Of a DNA stretch of 21,375 nucleotides, positions 8,948 to 19,278 are shown in pieces. Made by a program: the position numbers and the translations under genes. The notes under the pieces are model-generated. The model had not been told where the DNA came from and did no database searches. It was given only the letters and a program-made list of their open reading frames with translations. Numbering within the stretch: position 1 is the stretch's first letter; every line of letters starts with the position of its first letter. This stretch comes from a virus. Location of the stretch: positions 1 to 21,375 of IMG/VR virus record IMGVR_UViG_3300020395_000130; one strand, written 5' to 3'.

Positions 8948-10752
8948 TGCCATATACCCAATTAAACAATTTAGACTTTACTAATATAAAGACAGCTCTC
9001 AGAGAGTATATGAGAGCACAGACTGATTTCACTGATTACGATTTTGAAGGATCTACATTAAGTAATCTTCTTGATGTATTGGCATATAATACGTACTACA
9101 CAGCGTTCAATACCAATATGGTAGTGAATGAGATGTTCCTTGATTCTGCTACTCTCAGGGACAATGTGGTATCTCTGGCAAAGAATCTTGGGTATACACC
9201 CAAATCAATTACAGCACCTAAAGCAGTTGTTGATCTAGGCATTACATTTACTGGGTCTGTGCCTTCAGCAGTAACTTTAAGAGCTGGTAGTGGATTTGTG
9301 AGTAGTTTTGATGGTTCATTATATCGTTTTGTAATAACGGAAGATAGTAAAGTCGCAGTTTCTAATAGTGTTGCAACTTTCACAGATCTTGAGATATATG
9401 AAGGTTCTTATATCACTACAAATACTATTATTGATGCAAGTCTTAAGGATCAAAGGTTTATTGTTGAGAATTCTGGTGTTGATACCAATACATTAAGAGT
9501 AAGAGTATACCAAGCTGCTAATTCCAGTGTATATCATGACTATGCTCTTGCAACTAATATATTAGATATAGGATCTACAGATAAAGTATACTTCATTAAT
9601 GAGACAGAAGATGAGAACTATGAGATCTTCTTTGGTGATGGTGTACTTGGTAAGAAATTGGATGATGCTAATGTAGTTCAGATCAGTTATGTCATTACTA
9701 ATGGTGATACTACTAATGGAGCAAAGACCTTTACATTTAATGGTCTTATGGAAGATCAGAACAATGCTCCTATAACTGCACCATTTAATGTTACTACATT
9801 AACAACGACTTCTGTAGCATCAGGTGGAGCAGCAATTGAAACTATTGATAAGATTAAGTTTAATGCTCCTAAGTTCTATGGATCACAGAATAGAGCAGTT
9901 ACTGCAAATGACTATAAAGCAATAGTTAGAAATTTATATCCAGCAGTTAGTGATGTTATTGTATTTGGTGGCGAAGAGCAAGAACCACCTGCATATGGTA
10001 AAGTATTCTTATCTGTGAAACCCACTGAGGCCGCTACGTTATCAGCGTTTACAAAAAGTGATTTAAAGGAAAAATTGAAGAAACATACTGTTGCTTCTAT
10101 AAGACCTGAGTTTGTTGATCCGTCTATTTTATATGTTGAATTAACAAGTAACATATATTATGATACAAATAAAACTCAATTACTTCCTGCTGAGATGGCA
10201 TCCAAGGCTTCAACATCAGTAACTGAGTATTTAAAATCTTCTGGTACAGAGAAGTTTAACGGCAAGTTTAGATATAGTAAGTTTATTAGTGTTATTGATA
10301 ATGCAGATCGTGCTATCAATTCAAATGATACTGATATAACTATGAGAAAGGATTTTATTGCACAAATAAACACATCTTCATATTATGAGATATGTTATAA
10401 AAATCCTTTCTTAATTGATTGTAATAACCCTGTCGTATCATCTACTGGTATGACAGTCTTTGAATATCCAAATGTTACATCATATCTAGAGGATAGAGAT
10501 GGTAAATTGGTACTATATAGACTAGACTCTCTCACTGGAGAAAAGATTCTATTGAATGATTCAGTAGGAACTATTGATTATACAAAAGGTGAGATAAAAA
10601 TGGATAACTTTACCTTGTTAAAAGGAACTTTCTCTGACAATCGTATAGAATTAAGAGTAAAACCAGCAAATAAGGATATTGAAGTTAAGCGTGAGATGTA
10701 TCTGGATGTAGATATATCAAAGAGTAAATTCACCGCTTATAAAGAAGAGTAG
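8947..10752 (+). CDS. 6: Baseplate wedge subunit gp6
   Basis: A 601-residue protein of the gp6/baseplate-J family (T4 gp6 is 660 aa). Typical marks are the N-terminal helical segment (NNLDFTNIKTALREYMRAQT, the LSNLLDVLAYNTYYTAFNTN stretch and EMFLDSATLRDNVVSLAKNL), a beta-rich middle with FFGDGVLGKKL near residue 230, the FNAPKFYGSQNRAVTANDYK segment near 305-325 and a C-terminal dimerisation part. In the T4 baseplate, gp6 dimers form the inner iris-like ring that opens at contraction. It starts in the last base of the gp25 stop codon and ends two bases before the next gene. Confidence 0.94.
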   Translation: MPYTQLNNLDFTNIKTALREYMRAQTDFTDYDFEGSTLSNLLDVLAYNTYYTAFNTNMVVNEMFLDSATLRDNVVSLAKNLGYTPKSITAPKAVVDLGITFTGSVPSAVTLRAGSGFVSSFDGSLYRFVITEDSKVAVSNSVATFTDLEIYEGSYITTNTIIDASLKDQRFIVENSGVDTNTLRVRVYQAANSSVYHDYALATNILDIGSTDKVYFINETEDENYEIFFGDGVLGKKLDDANVVQISYVITNGDTTNGAKTFTFNGLMEDQNNAPITAPFNVTTLTTTSVASGGAAIETIDKIKFNAPKFYGSQNRAVTANDYKAIVRNLYPAVSDVIVFGGEEQEPPAYGKVFLSVKPTEAATLSAFTKSDLKEKLKKHTVASIRPEFVDPSILYVELTSNIYYDTNKTQLLPAEMASKASTSVTEYLKSSGTEKFNGKFRYSKFISVIDNADRAINSNDTDITMRKDFIAQINTSSYYEICYKNPFLIDCNNPVVSSTGMTVFEYPNVTSYLEDRDGKLVLYRLDSLTGEKILLNDSVGTIDYTKGEIKMDNFTLLKGTFSDNRIELRVKPANKDIEVKREMYLDVDISKSKFTAYKEE

Positions 10753-10754
10753 GG

Positions 10755-13700
10755 ATGCTAAAGACTGCGAATAAGATCTCCTTCTTAGTTGATCAACAAT
10801 TACCTGATTTTATCAATGAAGAGTATGAACTGTTTGGTAAGTTCATACAGAAGTATTATGAGCAGCTTGAACTTCAAGGTCAACCTTTAGATATTATTGA
10901 AAATCTACAGGCATATCGTGATATTGATTTCTATGAGAACAATATTTTAAATCAAAGTACCACTGTAGTTGGATTAGTTAATATTGGTGATACTACTATA
11001 ACAGTAGCAGATGCTTCATCATTCCCCAAGAATGGTGGATATTTTAAAATAGATGATGAGATATGTTTTTATAAGAGTAGAACAGATACTCAATTTAAGG
11101 AAGTTAGTCGTGGTGTAAGCGGTAATACTGAATTAGGTGATCTTTATTCTTCAAGTACTTTTGTTACTACCCAAGCATCCAGTCATACCAATGGATCTAA
11201 GGTACAGAACATTAGTAACCTTTTCTTATATGCATTAATAAAAAGTTTTGAAAATGAATATCTAACAGATTTCCCAGAAGCATATTTAAATGATTCGGTA
11301 GATAAAAGAACACTCATTAAGAATATAGGTTCTTTTTACCAATCAAAGGGAACGGACAAGTCTGTTAAATTCTTATTCAAGTGTTTAGTTAAAGATGATC
11401 CAGAACCAGAGGTTGCGTATCCACGTGATTTTACTTTAAAGAGCTCAGAATCAACTTGGGTTAATAATTATTCACTTAAAGTTAAAGTTCTTTCTGGTAC
11501 AGTAGAAGATCTTATTGGTAAAAAGATTACACAAACCAGTGGTACACATGCTTCTGCTGTTGTTGATAATGTACGTTATGATGGTAAGTATGATGGAGAG
11601 GATCTATATGAGATCATACTTAACGAAGCAAGTGTGAATGGAGAGTTTTCCACAGCTGCAAGAACAAAATTAACAGAGTCTATTACTACTACAGATGATG
11701 TAGGAGATAGAATTGACGTAGAGTCCACAATGGGGTGGGATAAGAAAGGAGAATTTAATATTGGTAGTGAAACTTTTACATTTGAAGATAAAAATGTAAA
11801 TCAGTTTATTATTAAAACAAGAAATGGATCTTCTACACATTCTGTAGGTACTGCTGTAACATATGGAGCTAATGTTTCTGGTTCTAATGTTTCATTACTT
11901 GTATATGGAGTATTCTATGGTGTAGATAATAAAATAGAAGCACCATATTCAAATCCAGGTGATCTACTTGAGATATCAGAACCAGGATTTACAACAAGCG
12001 ATATAAGACTCTTTGATGCCCAGAATAACCTTAGATGGACTCAGACAACGGGATCGGTACAAGTACCGTCTCTGACCGATTTAAACACCAATGTAGCAGC
12101 GATCTATGAGGATGGTGAAGGATATTACATAGCATCTTCTGGATGGCCTACACATGCTGTTCCAGCAAACCCACCTTCTGATGTATCAGATCAAAAGCAT
12201 TTAAAAATTATTAGAAAGCATCCTATCTCAACTACTGAGATATATGAGACTAAGTATAGAGATGTTGGTATTGCTATTAATGGTATTCCATTTTTAGGAT
12301 ATAAGGATGAAGATGTTATTCTAGATGGTCCTATACAAAAGATTACTGTTGATACAAAAGGTAATGGATATAAAGATGATCCTTTTGTATTAATCGGTGG
12401 CCTTGTTAATCGTGCCATTGCAACACGTTCTGGTGAAACTATAGAATCAATTACTGTAACTAATGCTGGAGATTACACTGCTGTTCCTACAGTAGAGATT
12501 GTATCTGGTAGAAATGCTACTGGAACTGCTGTTGTTACTAATGGTGTAATTACTAGTATTACAATTAATGATGCTGGTGAGTATTATTCAACTCCTCCTG
12601 TTGTAGTTATTACAGATTCCGCAGGGAAGGGTAGATTTGCGGAATATACTACTACAGTTAATGCTTCTGGTGCTATCACTTCATTTGTTAAAGTTAATGG
12701 TGGTAATTATTATACGCAAGAAAATGTATCTGTTAAAGTTCTTGCGGTGGGATCGGGTGCTACTGCGACTGCTACGGTTAAAGAGTGGAGAAAGGACAAG
12801 TATTATAAGAACAAGAATTTACTAGATGCTGAGAATGGATATTGGTTTCAGAATTTTGATCCCTTTAAAGGACATGGATATGCTTATTACGCATCTCCCA
12901 CTACATTAAGAGCTACTGATACTGGAGCATCCCATTCACCTATTCTAGGGTTTGCATATGATGGTAACCCCATATATGGTGCTTATGGTTATACAGACCC
13001 ACTAGACAGTTCTAGTACTGTCACACAGATGACTTCTAGTTATCTTGGTAATACTACTAGACCTAATGGACCTTCTACAACAACATATCCTGTTGGTACT
13101 TTTATACAGGATTGGGTATTCACAGATGGAGCTGGTACTTTAGATCATAATAATGGTCGTTTTTGTATTACACCAGAATATCCTAATGGAACATATGCAT
13201 ATTTTATTACAGTTGATAGTAACGGAAATCCATTATTTCCCTATATCATAGGAGAAAATTATTATTCCCTTCCTTTAGATTCTAATTACAACTCTACTAT
13301 ATCTCAAGATGATTTACCAAGAACTGCTAGTAGGTTAAGAACTTCTGGTATTAGTAAAAATGGTGATCAAACCTTAGCTAAGGTTAAGGATGTAACTAGA
13401 GGAACGGTATCATCTGCTACCATTATTACTAGTGGATCTAATTTTTCTGTTGGTGGTGGATTAGTTATTGATAATGATGGTACTGATGGTTTAAATGCTG
13501 CTGGAGAAGTAGAATCTGTTAAAGGAAAAACAGTATCATCTATTGAATCACAGTCTAATAAAGTATTATATGTTGAGCTTAGCAATACTGCATATATTTT
13601 TGATGGAGATACTATAACACAATCTACTACAGGTGCTACAGGTACTATAGTTGGTAATGTGTTTTCTTCTAATAAATTTGCTTTACGTTCAGTAACAGGA

Positions 13701-16700
13701 ACCTTTGATAGTACAAATGTACTATCATCAAATACTAATGTAATAAATTTAATATTAGATAAGAAATCTTCTTATAGTAAAAGTGCTGTTCTTTCCTTTA
13801 GTGATGGAGTTAATGCTCCTGTAGCTACAGGAGAAGTTCTTGAAACTACTATATTACAAAATAGTGTTAAGATTAAAGTATTAACTGGAAATTTCACAGT
13901 TTCTTCCACATTATTTTTAACAAGCTCAGATTTAAATAATACTACTGGATCAAAAATTGTTTCTTTTAGTTCTCTGAGTGGTGGATTGATACCATTTAAA
14001 GTTCAGGATAATGTTGCGTTATTAACAACATCATCTTCACATGGTGTTGCACTTGGGGAAAAAATTGATATTGATATTAATCCTAATGATGCAACATCTA
14101 CAACGACTTGGTATGTGAGAAAAAGAATTTATCAGGAAGCAGTCCTTAAAAACCCAGTCATATCAACGAGTCTCAGCGACACTGGTGTGGGTAGAGTTGC
14201 CATCTTGAATGGTGGTGGTGATTACACTGCTGGTGAGTATCCTGACATTGCACTATCTGGTGGAGCAGGATCTGGTGCTAAAGCAAAGATAGTTGTTTCT
14301 TCTACTGGTGTTATTACTAGTGTTACGATAACTAATAAAGGAACTGGGTATAAACAGTTTGATGTTCTTAGTGTTTCTGGTACTGCGTTAAGTAAAGCAG
14401 GCTCATCTACTAAACCAGATCTTCAATTGAGTATAGATCATGTAGGGTTTGCTATTCAGAGTACAGTTTTAACAGTTGCTAATGCAGATAAGATTACTGT
14501 TAATGATCTTCTACAGATTGGTAACGAAATTGTTAAGGTAACTTCTAAATCTGGAACTAATTTAAGTGTTTCAAGAGCACAAAATTCAACTACAGCACTT
14601 GATCATTTTAATGGTGCTTCTGTTTCTGTATATAATTTTGGATATACACTTCCAGTCAATCATCCTACTGGTTCTGATGATGAAGATTCAAAAATTATTT
14701 CATATGATTCAACAACTCAGAAAGCAGTATTTGTATGGGATTATGATAGGGCAACATCAACTATTAATAAAATAGATCTCAATACTGTATTCTACGATAA
14801 TAGCACTGATAAGAAGCTTGTAGAAATTGTATCATTTACTTCTCCTGATACTTATTTTGAATTTTCTTCTGATAATACTACATTTACAAGAAATCCAAAT
14901 ATTGATATTAAAGAGTATTACAAATATAAATTTGATATATCTCATTCTTCAATGAGTGGTGTTGGATTTGATATTTCTCCTAGTAGAAATTTTAATCTTG
15001 TCACTCCAGAAAGAACTATTTCATCTAATATTGTTGATATTAAATTGGGTTTTGGAACAAGAGTTTCAACAAATACATATTCAGTTAAAAATCCTATAAC
15101 ATACAACAAGTATTATTACTATGATAGGGATGGATTGGTTAATTCAGAAAAATCTTATCTTAATGTAATTGAAGATCCTTTACAAGGAGAGAAAACTGCT
15201 TTATATGTAACTTCTGATAAGATTTTATATTCAACAGATATTAAAGCTCCTCATGATGGTACAGGAACTATTACTTATATCTCCAAATCTTTATTTTCTG
15301 TAGGAGAAATAAACTCAATTAAGATAATCAATATAGGTAGGGATTATAAAAAGGTTCCTATTGTAACTGGTATCTATGATAAAGATGGAAAAATTGATAA
15401 CACAATATCATGTTTTTTAAACAGTAATGATATTGGTATTCCTAAAAATATAAAAATTGAGAATAATGGTGGTTCTTATCATAATGATCAAACATTAAAA
15501 TCTAGTGTTAGATCAAATTATATTCTTAAACTATCTAACTTTGTTAGTGATGCTTTTAATGTTGGTGAGACAATAGTACAAAGATCTGGTACTGTTGAAA
15601 AAGCACGTGCTAGAGTATCAAGTTGGAGAAAAGGATCTAATATACTTGTTGTTGATAGAGTTGTTGGTTCTTTTACTAGTAATGAACAAATTGTTGGATT
15701 AGCAAGAAACAATACAGCAACTATTACAGATATTAGTTATAGTGAATTCACTCCTATTATTAAAACTTATTTTGATAATATAGGTGATTACACTTCTGAT
15801 TCTGGTAAATTGAATAATAGTAATCAAAAGATTACTGATTCCTTTTATTATCAAGATCATTCATATTTAATTAAGTGCAAAACTTCTATTGATACTTGGA
15901 GATCTTTAATAAAGGAAACTACACATCCAGCTGGATTTAAATTGTTTGGTGAAGTACTTGTAGAGTCATCTTCTCAAGTACCTATGAGTAATACTACATC
16001 AACTACTCATAATAGTTTTGTAGAACTTGGTCCTGCTACTATTACAGTACAGAGTACAAAGAAACAAGTTACTCAATATTTTGTCACAACAAAATCTTCT
16101 GTTATTGAGAAAGGTGTTGGATCAGTAGCAAAGGATACTGCTAACACTACTGAAATTAAATCTCAGATTATAAAACTTTCTGCTGCATTTGATGGAGCAT
16201 TATCAAATAAAGGTAATTTGTCAGGAACAAAAACCTTTGGTATACTTGATCAAAATAATAATTCTGTTACTCCATATAATGCACAGGCATTGATGATTAC
16301 TCTTGATGGTATATTCCAAGAACCTGGAGTTGCATACACTGTATCTGGTAGTAATATAACCTTTGCACAGCCTCCTCTTGGACCATCTACAAAGAATGGA
16401 CAGGATATTCCTGGTGTTAAATTCTATGGAAAGAATTATCAGTTTAAGACTGACACTTTAAATTCAAGATATCTTAAGAAGATTAGAAATATCTATCAAA
16501 GGAATGGTAGATGGATTGATGCTGCAAATCAACTTGAACAAAATAGAGCATATATTCAAGGAGAAACTCTTGGTTATATTAGGAATAAGTTTCCTACACT
16601 AACATGGGGTACTCTTTCTATTAAGTGTGCTAGAGATATTGGTTTCATTGTAGATGCATTAGCACATGATTTGAGATTTGGTGGCAATCAAAGCACTGTT

Positions 16701-19223
16701 GAAGCAATTGAGAAGTACTTTAATAATGATATCCTTGATTATATCCAAGGAGAGCAAGAAGAAACACTAGAAGCATATGAGTATGCTGTTGAACTTGCTA
16801 AGAAGGCAATGAAGAATGCTTTGCCTACTGGAACTTATACAACTGTAGCACCTTATGCTAATATTAACATCTTATCAGATAGTTCTCCTAAGTGTGCGGA
16901 TGTTGAATCTGCTCTGACTACTCTTGCTGGTGTTATAAGGTCAATATTTAGTGGTGGTAAAGGATCAGTACCTGTATCTTATCCTGATTATATTGACGGT
17001 AAGAATAAAATCTTTGAGTTATATTATGAAGATGGAACTGGTGTTGCAACAGATCCAAACGAAGATCTTATTATAGCAATATCTGGAGTTATACAACACG
17101 ACTCTGCTTATAGTATTGATAGAACATCTGTACCAAATAAGGTTGTATTTACTAGTCCACCTCTTTGGGGTCAAGCAGCAAATACTAAGACATTAGGAGA
17201 ACCATTAGCAGTAGATAAGTTTTTTGCTTATGGTATAGGAAGTTATCTTAGATGTGAGATTAGTAAAGATGATGTTGGTTCTAATGGTTCACCTGGTCCT
17301 TATCTGATTTTAAATAGTTCTGATAAGGAAGTGATAAACATCACAGATCCAAAGTTTGCTATGATTTTCATTGATGGTGTCTTACAAAGAGATAAAGAAT
17401 CCTATAGTATTAATGGGCCTACGATTAAATTCTCTAAAAATATTTTTGCTAAGAATAATATTGAAATTTTATATCTTTATGGTAGAGATATTCAACAGAG
17501 CATTACTTTATATGATTATGAGAAGAGTGAATATTACAATGAGATAAAAATTAAATTTACTGGTAGTAGTGGAGATTTTGATGCTTTTGAATCATGGTGG
17601 GGTAAGTATTATGAAACTGATATGATTGCATATCAAAAGGATAGTGGAGTTAAGAAAATTATTGGTAGTCTTAAATCATATACTATTGATAATAGTGATG
17701 ATCTAATTGTTCAAATTGCAGGATTTAATCCAGACACTGATAGTAGTCCAGTATTTTTCTCTGGTAGAGATGATTATAGTGATGAAATATCAGTTACACA
17801 ATCTCAAACTACTACTGTCACTAAGAATTCTGATGATACTTACAAGATGCAGAGAAATGCAACTAGATGGTTGTATGGATCAGTTAAGGCAGATGAAGCT
17901 TTCTATGTAAGAAAGAATGGTCTTGCTAATTTGAATAAAGGAGACCTTATTAAGATTAGTGGAGAGGAAGAATATAGAACTATTAATAAGTTGCCACAAT
18001 ATCTGACACCAAAGACTTATATTCCAGGAGATGATCCTTCACAGAGTTTCTTTGGTTCTGTTGCTACTACAAACTATAATGGTGATGAGAGAGGAACAGG
18101 ATTTAGTGTTAGTTGTACTATTTCTGGAGGTAAGGTAGATACTATCACATGGGATAAGACAGTTCCTATTTCTGGATATAATGATGCTCCTATATTACAT
18201 TTTGTCCCTGTAGATCAAGCAGGTGGTGGTGCTAGAGCAGAAGTTATTGTTGTTGATGGTGTTGTTGTAGATATAGTATTGACTAATGGTGGTTCTGGAT
18301 ATACAAAAGCACCTAGAGTTGTTGTTGCTAGACAGTATGATATTATCAAAAGAAAAGATAGGAAGATTGATTCTTTTGTTCAACTCAATTTCCATAATCA
18401 ATTTGCTAGTGTAGGTCAACCTGGTCCAGTTCAAGCTGAGAGTAGTTATAGTAAAACAACTAGTGGTTCTGGAGGTGGAGCTGCTCTTACAAGTGCTGTA
18501 CAACTCCCTTCTACTCTTCCAGATGTTTTGGAGAAGTTTACAATTATTCTTCCATCAATAGCATTAGATCAAGCAGCGACATTTAATATTTCTGGAGAAT
18601 TACTCTTAATACCTAAAGCATCTACTGCTATTGTTACACCAACAACATCAGATAGTATTTTCAAGGTACATCTAGAATTAGATAGAAGTATTGAGTCTCA
18701 ACCAACTCATAAAATTGAAATAGGTAGAGAGTTTGGATATCAATTAGGATTCACAGATTATCGTTTCTGGGGTACTCCTCCTGCTGGTTTTGCTAACATA
18801 ACTTTGAGACCATCCTTCCAGATGTGGGAGAATGCTAAATTTATGGATACAGGAAATGTGCTACATAATGGTGTATCAGTTTCCGCATTAACCATTGAGG
18901 AGTTTACACGTTGGGGATTTGACCTAGCAGACTTCGCTAACTGGGGTGGGTCGGGTATATCTGATGCTGGATATGCATTCAATGTTGGGTATCCAAGTAT
19001 AAATTATTACATGGGTAGAATTAACCAAAACCTTGTTGCTGGAGACCTTATAGTCTATGCAGAACATACTACCGACTTCCCTGCTACGGGAACATTACAA
19101 TTAGGAAAAGAACAGATCACTTACACTGGTAAACTGAGTGATCGTTTTACAGGATGTACAAGGGGTGCGAATGGCACAACTGCTCAAGCACATACCGCAG
19201 GTGACTACTTCAGAAGTGCGTAA
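10755..19223 (+). CDS. Giant modular baseplate/tail protein, 2822 aa (gp7 position)
   Basis: It lies between gp6 and gp8, where T4 has gp7 (1032 aa), and is nearly three times longer. Residues 1-60 (starting MLKTANKISFLVDQQLPDF) and about 150-230 form a helical N-terminal part typical of cyanophage baseplate proteins. The rest is a chain of modules: an FP..G...IG.E.I.Y-type beta unit at about 69-125, 310-366, 1234-1291 and 2756-2822; G.GY..P.V.I..G-type glycine-rich beta units at about 536-676, 1152-1199 and 2479-2526; a YHYH-like domain at about 727-839 (GFAYDGNPIYGAYG); DG.FQ/DGV.Q..Y.I.G units at about 1850, 2109 and 2206; and an alpha-helical domain at about 1902-2069. Likely a baseplate wedge initiator with peripheral fibre-like extensions. 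Identity with gp7 itself is inferred from position. Confidence 0.88.
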   Translation: MLKTANKISFLVDQQLPDFINEEYELFGKFIQKYYEQLELQGQPLDIIENLQAYRDIDFYENNILNQSTTVVGLVNIGDTTITVADASSFPKNGGYFKIDDEICFYKSRTDTQFKEVSRGVSGNTELGDLYSSSTFVTTQASSHTNGSKVQNISNLFLYALIKSFENEYLTDFPEAYLNDSVDKRTLIKNIGSFYQSKGTDKSVKFLFKCLVKDDPEPEVAYPRDFTLKSSESTWVNNYSLKVKVLSGTVEDLIGKKITQTSGTHASAVVDNVRYDGKYDGEDLYEIILNEASVNGEFSTAARTKLTESITTTDDVGDRIDVESTMGWDKKGEFNIGSETFTFEDKNVNQFIIKTRNGSSTHSVGTAVTYGANVSGSNVSLLVYGVFYGVDNKIEAPYSNPGDLLEISEPGFTTSDIRLFDAQNNLRWTQTTGSVQVPSLTDLNTNVAAIYEDGEGYYIASSGWPTHAVPANPPSDVSDQKHLKIIRKHPISTTEIYETKYRDVGIAINGIPFLGYKDEDVILDGPIQKITVDTKGNGYKDDPFVLIGGLVNRAIATRSGETIESITVTNAGDYTAVPTVEIVSGRNATGTAVVTNGVITSITINDAGEYYSTPPVVVITDSAGKGRFAEYTTTVNASGAITSFVKVNGGNYYTQENVSVKVLAVGSGATATATVKEWRKDKYYKNKNLLDAENGYWFQNFDPFKGHGYAYYASPTTLRATDTGASHSPILGFAYDGNPIYGAYGYTDPLDSSSTVTQMTSSYLGNTTRPNGPSTTTYPVGTFIQDWVFTDGAGTLDHNNGRFCITPEYPNGTYAYFITVDSNGNPLFPYIIGENYYSLPLDSNYNSTISQDDLPRTASRLRTSGISKNGDQTLAKVKDVTRGTVSSATIITSGSNFSVGGGLVIDNDGTDGLNAAGEVESVKGKTVSSIESQSNKVLYVELSNTAYIFDGDTITQSTTGATGTIVGNVFSSNKFALRSVTGTFDSTNVLSSNTNVINLILDKKSSYSKSAVLSFSDGVNAPVATGEVLETTILQNSVKIKVLTGNFTVSSTLFLTSSDLNNTTGSKIVSFSSLSGGLIPFKVQDNVALLTTSSSHGVALGEKIDIDINPNDATSTTTWYVRKRIYQEAVLKNPVISTSLSDTGVGRVAILNGGGDYTAGEYPDIALSGGAGSGAKAKIVVSSTGVITSVTITNKGTGYKQFDVLSVSGTALSKAGSSTKPDLQLSIDHVGFAIQSTVLTVANADKITVNDLLQIGNEIVKVTSKSGTNLSVSRAQNSTTALDHFNGASVSVYNFGYTLPVNHPTGSDDEDSKIISYDSTTQKAVFVWDYDRATSTINKIDLNTVFYDNSTDKKLVEIVSFTSPDTYFEFSSDNTTFTRNPNIDIKEYYKYKFDISHSSMSGVGFDISPSRNFNLVTPERTISSNIVDIKLGFGTRVSTNTYSVKNPITYNKYYYYDRDGLVNSEKSYLNVIEDPLQGEKTALYVTSDKILYSTDIKAPHDGTGTITYISKSLFSVGEINSIKIINIGRDYKKVPIVTGIYDKDGKIDNTISCFLNSNDIGIPKNIKIENNGGSYHNDQTLKSSVRSNYILKLSNFVSDAFNVGETIVQRSGTVEKARARVSSWRKGSNILVVDRVVGSFTSNEQIVGLARNNTATITDISYSEFTPIIKTYFDNIGDYTSDSGKLNNSNQKITDSFYYQDHSYLIKCKTSIDTWRSLIKETTHPAGFKLFGEVLVESSSQVPMSNTTSTTHNSFVELGPATITVQSTKKQVTQYFVTTKSSVIEKGVGSVAKDTANTTEIKSQIIKLSAAFDGALSNKGNLSGTKTFGILDQNNNSVTPYNAQALMITLDGIFQEPGVAYTVSGSNITFAQPPLGPSTKNGQDIPGVKFYGKNYQFKTDTLNSRYLKKIRNIYQRNGRWIDAANQLEQNRAYIQGETLGYIRNKFPTLTWGTLSIKCARDIGFIVDALAHDLRFGGNQSTVEAIEKYFNNDILDYIQGEQEETLEAYEYAVELAKKAMKNALPTGTYTTVAPYANINILSDSSPKCADVESALTTLAGVIRSIFSGGKGSVPVSYPDYIDGKNKIFELYYEDGTGVATDPNEDLIIAISGVIQHDSAYSIDRTSVPNKVVFTSPPLWGQAANTKTLGEPLAVDKFFAYGIGSYLRCEISKDDVGSNGSPGPYLILNSSDKEVINITDPKFAMIFIDGVLQRDKESYSINGPTIKFSKNIFAKNNIEILYLYGRDIQQSITLYDYEKSEYYNEIKIKFTGSSGDFDAFESWWGKYYETDMIAYQKDSGVKKIIGSLKSYTIDNSDDLIVQIAGFNPDTDSSPVFFSGRDDYSDEISVTQSQTTTVTKNSDDTYKMQRNATRWLYGSVKADEAFYVRKNGLANLNKGDLIKISGEEEYRTINKLPQYLTPKTYIPGDDPSQSFFGSVATTNYNGDERGTGFSVSCTISGGKVDTITWDKTVPISGYNDAPILHFVPVDQAGGGARAEVIVVDGVVVDIVLTNGGSGYTKAPRVVVARQYDIIKRKDRKIDSFVQLNFHNQFASVGQPGPVQAESSYSKTTSGSGGGAALTSAVQLPSTLPDVLEKFTIILPSIALDQAATFNISGELLLIPKASTAIVTPTTSDSIFKVHLELDRSIESQPTHKIEIGREFGYQLGFTDYRFWGTPPAGFANITLRPSFQMWENAKFMDTGNVLHNGVSVSALTIEEFTRWGFDLADFANWGGSGISDAGYAFNVGYPSINYYMGRINQNLVAGDLIVYAEHTTDFPATGTLQLGKEQITYTGKLSDRFTGCTRGANGTTAQAHTAGDYFRSA

Positions 19224-19231
19224 TAAATACG

Positions 19232-19239
19232 TATAAATA
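19232..19239 (+). promoter_or_regulatory. T4-type late promoter before gp8
   Basis: TATAAATA, 40 bases before the gp8 ATG and just after the stop of the giant gene. A related TAATAAATA lies at 19221. Confidence 0.75.
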
Positions 19240-19278
19240 AACCAGATTCAGTCTTTATACAATCACGGCAATTAGACA

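Noticed and set aside
18195-18503. 102-aa minus-strand frame in the giant gene, and other minus-strand frames at 20467-21000
   Set aside because: Low-complexity Ser/Thr/Asn/Ile translations are typical of the antisense of Gly/Val/Asp-rich coding sequence, and no start signals are present.
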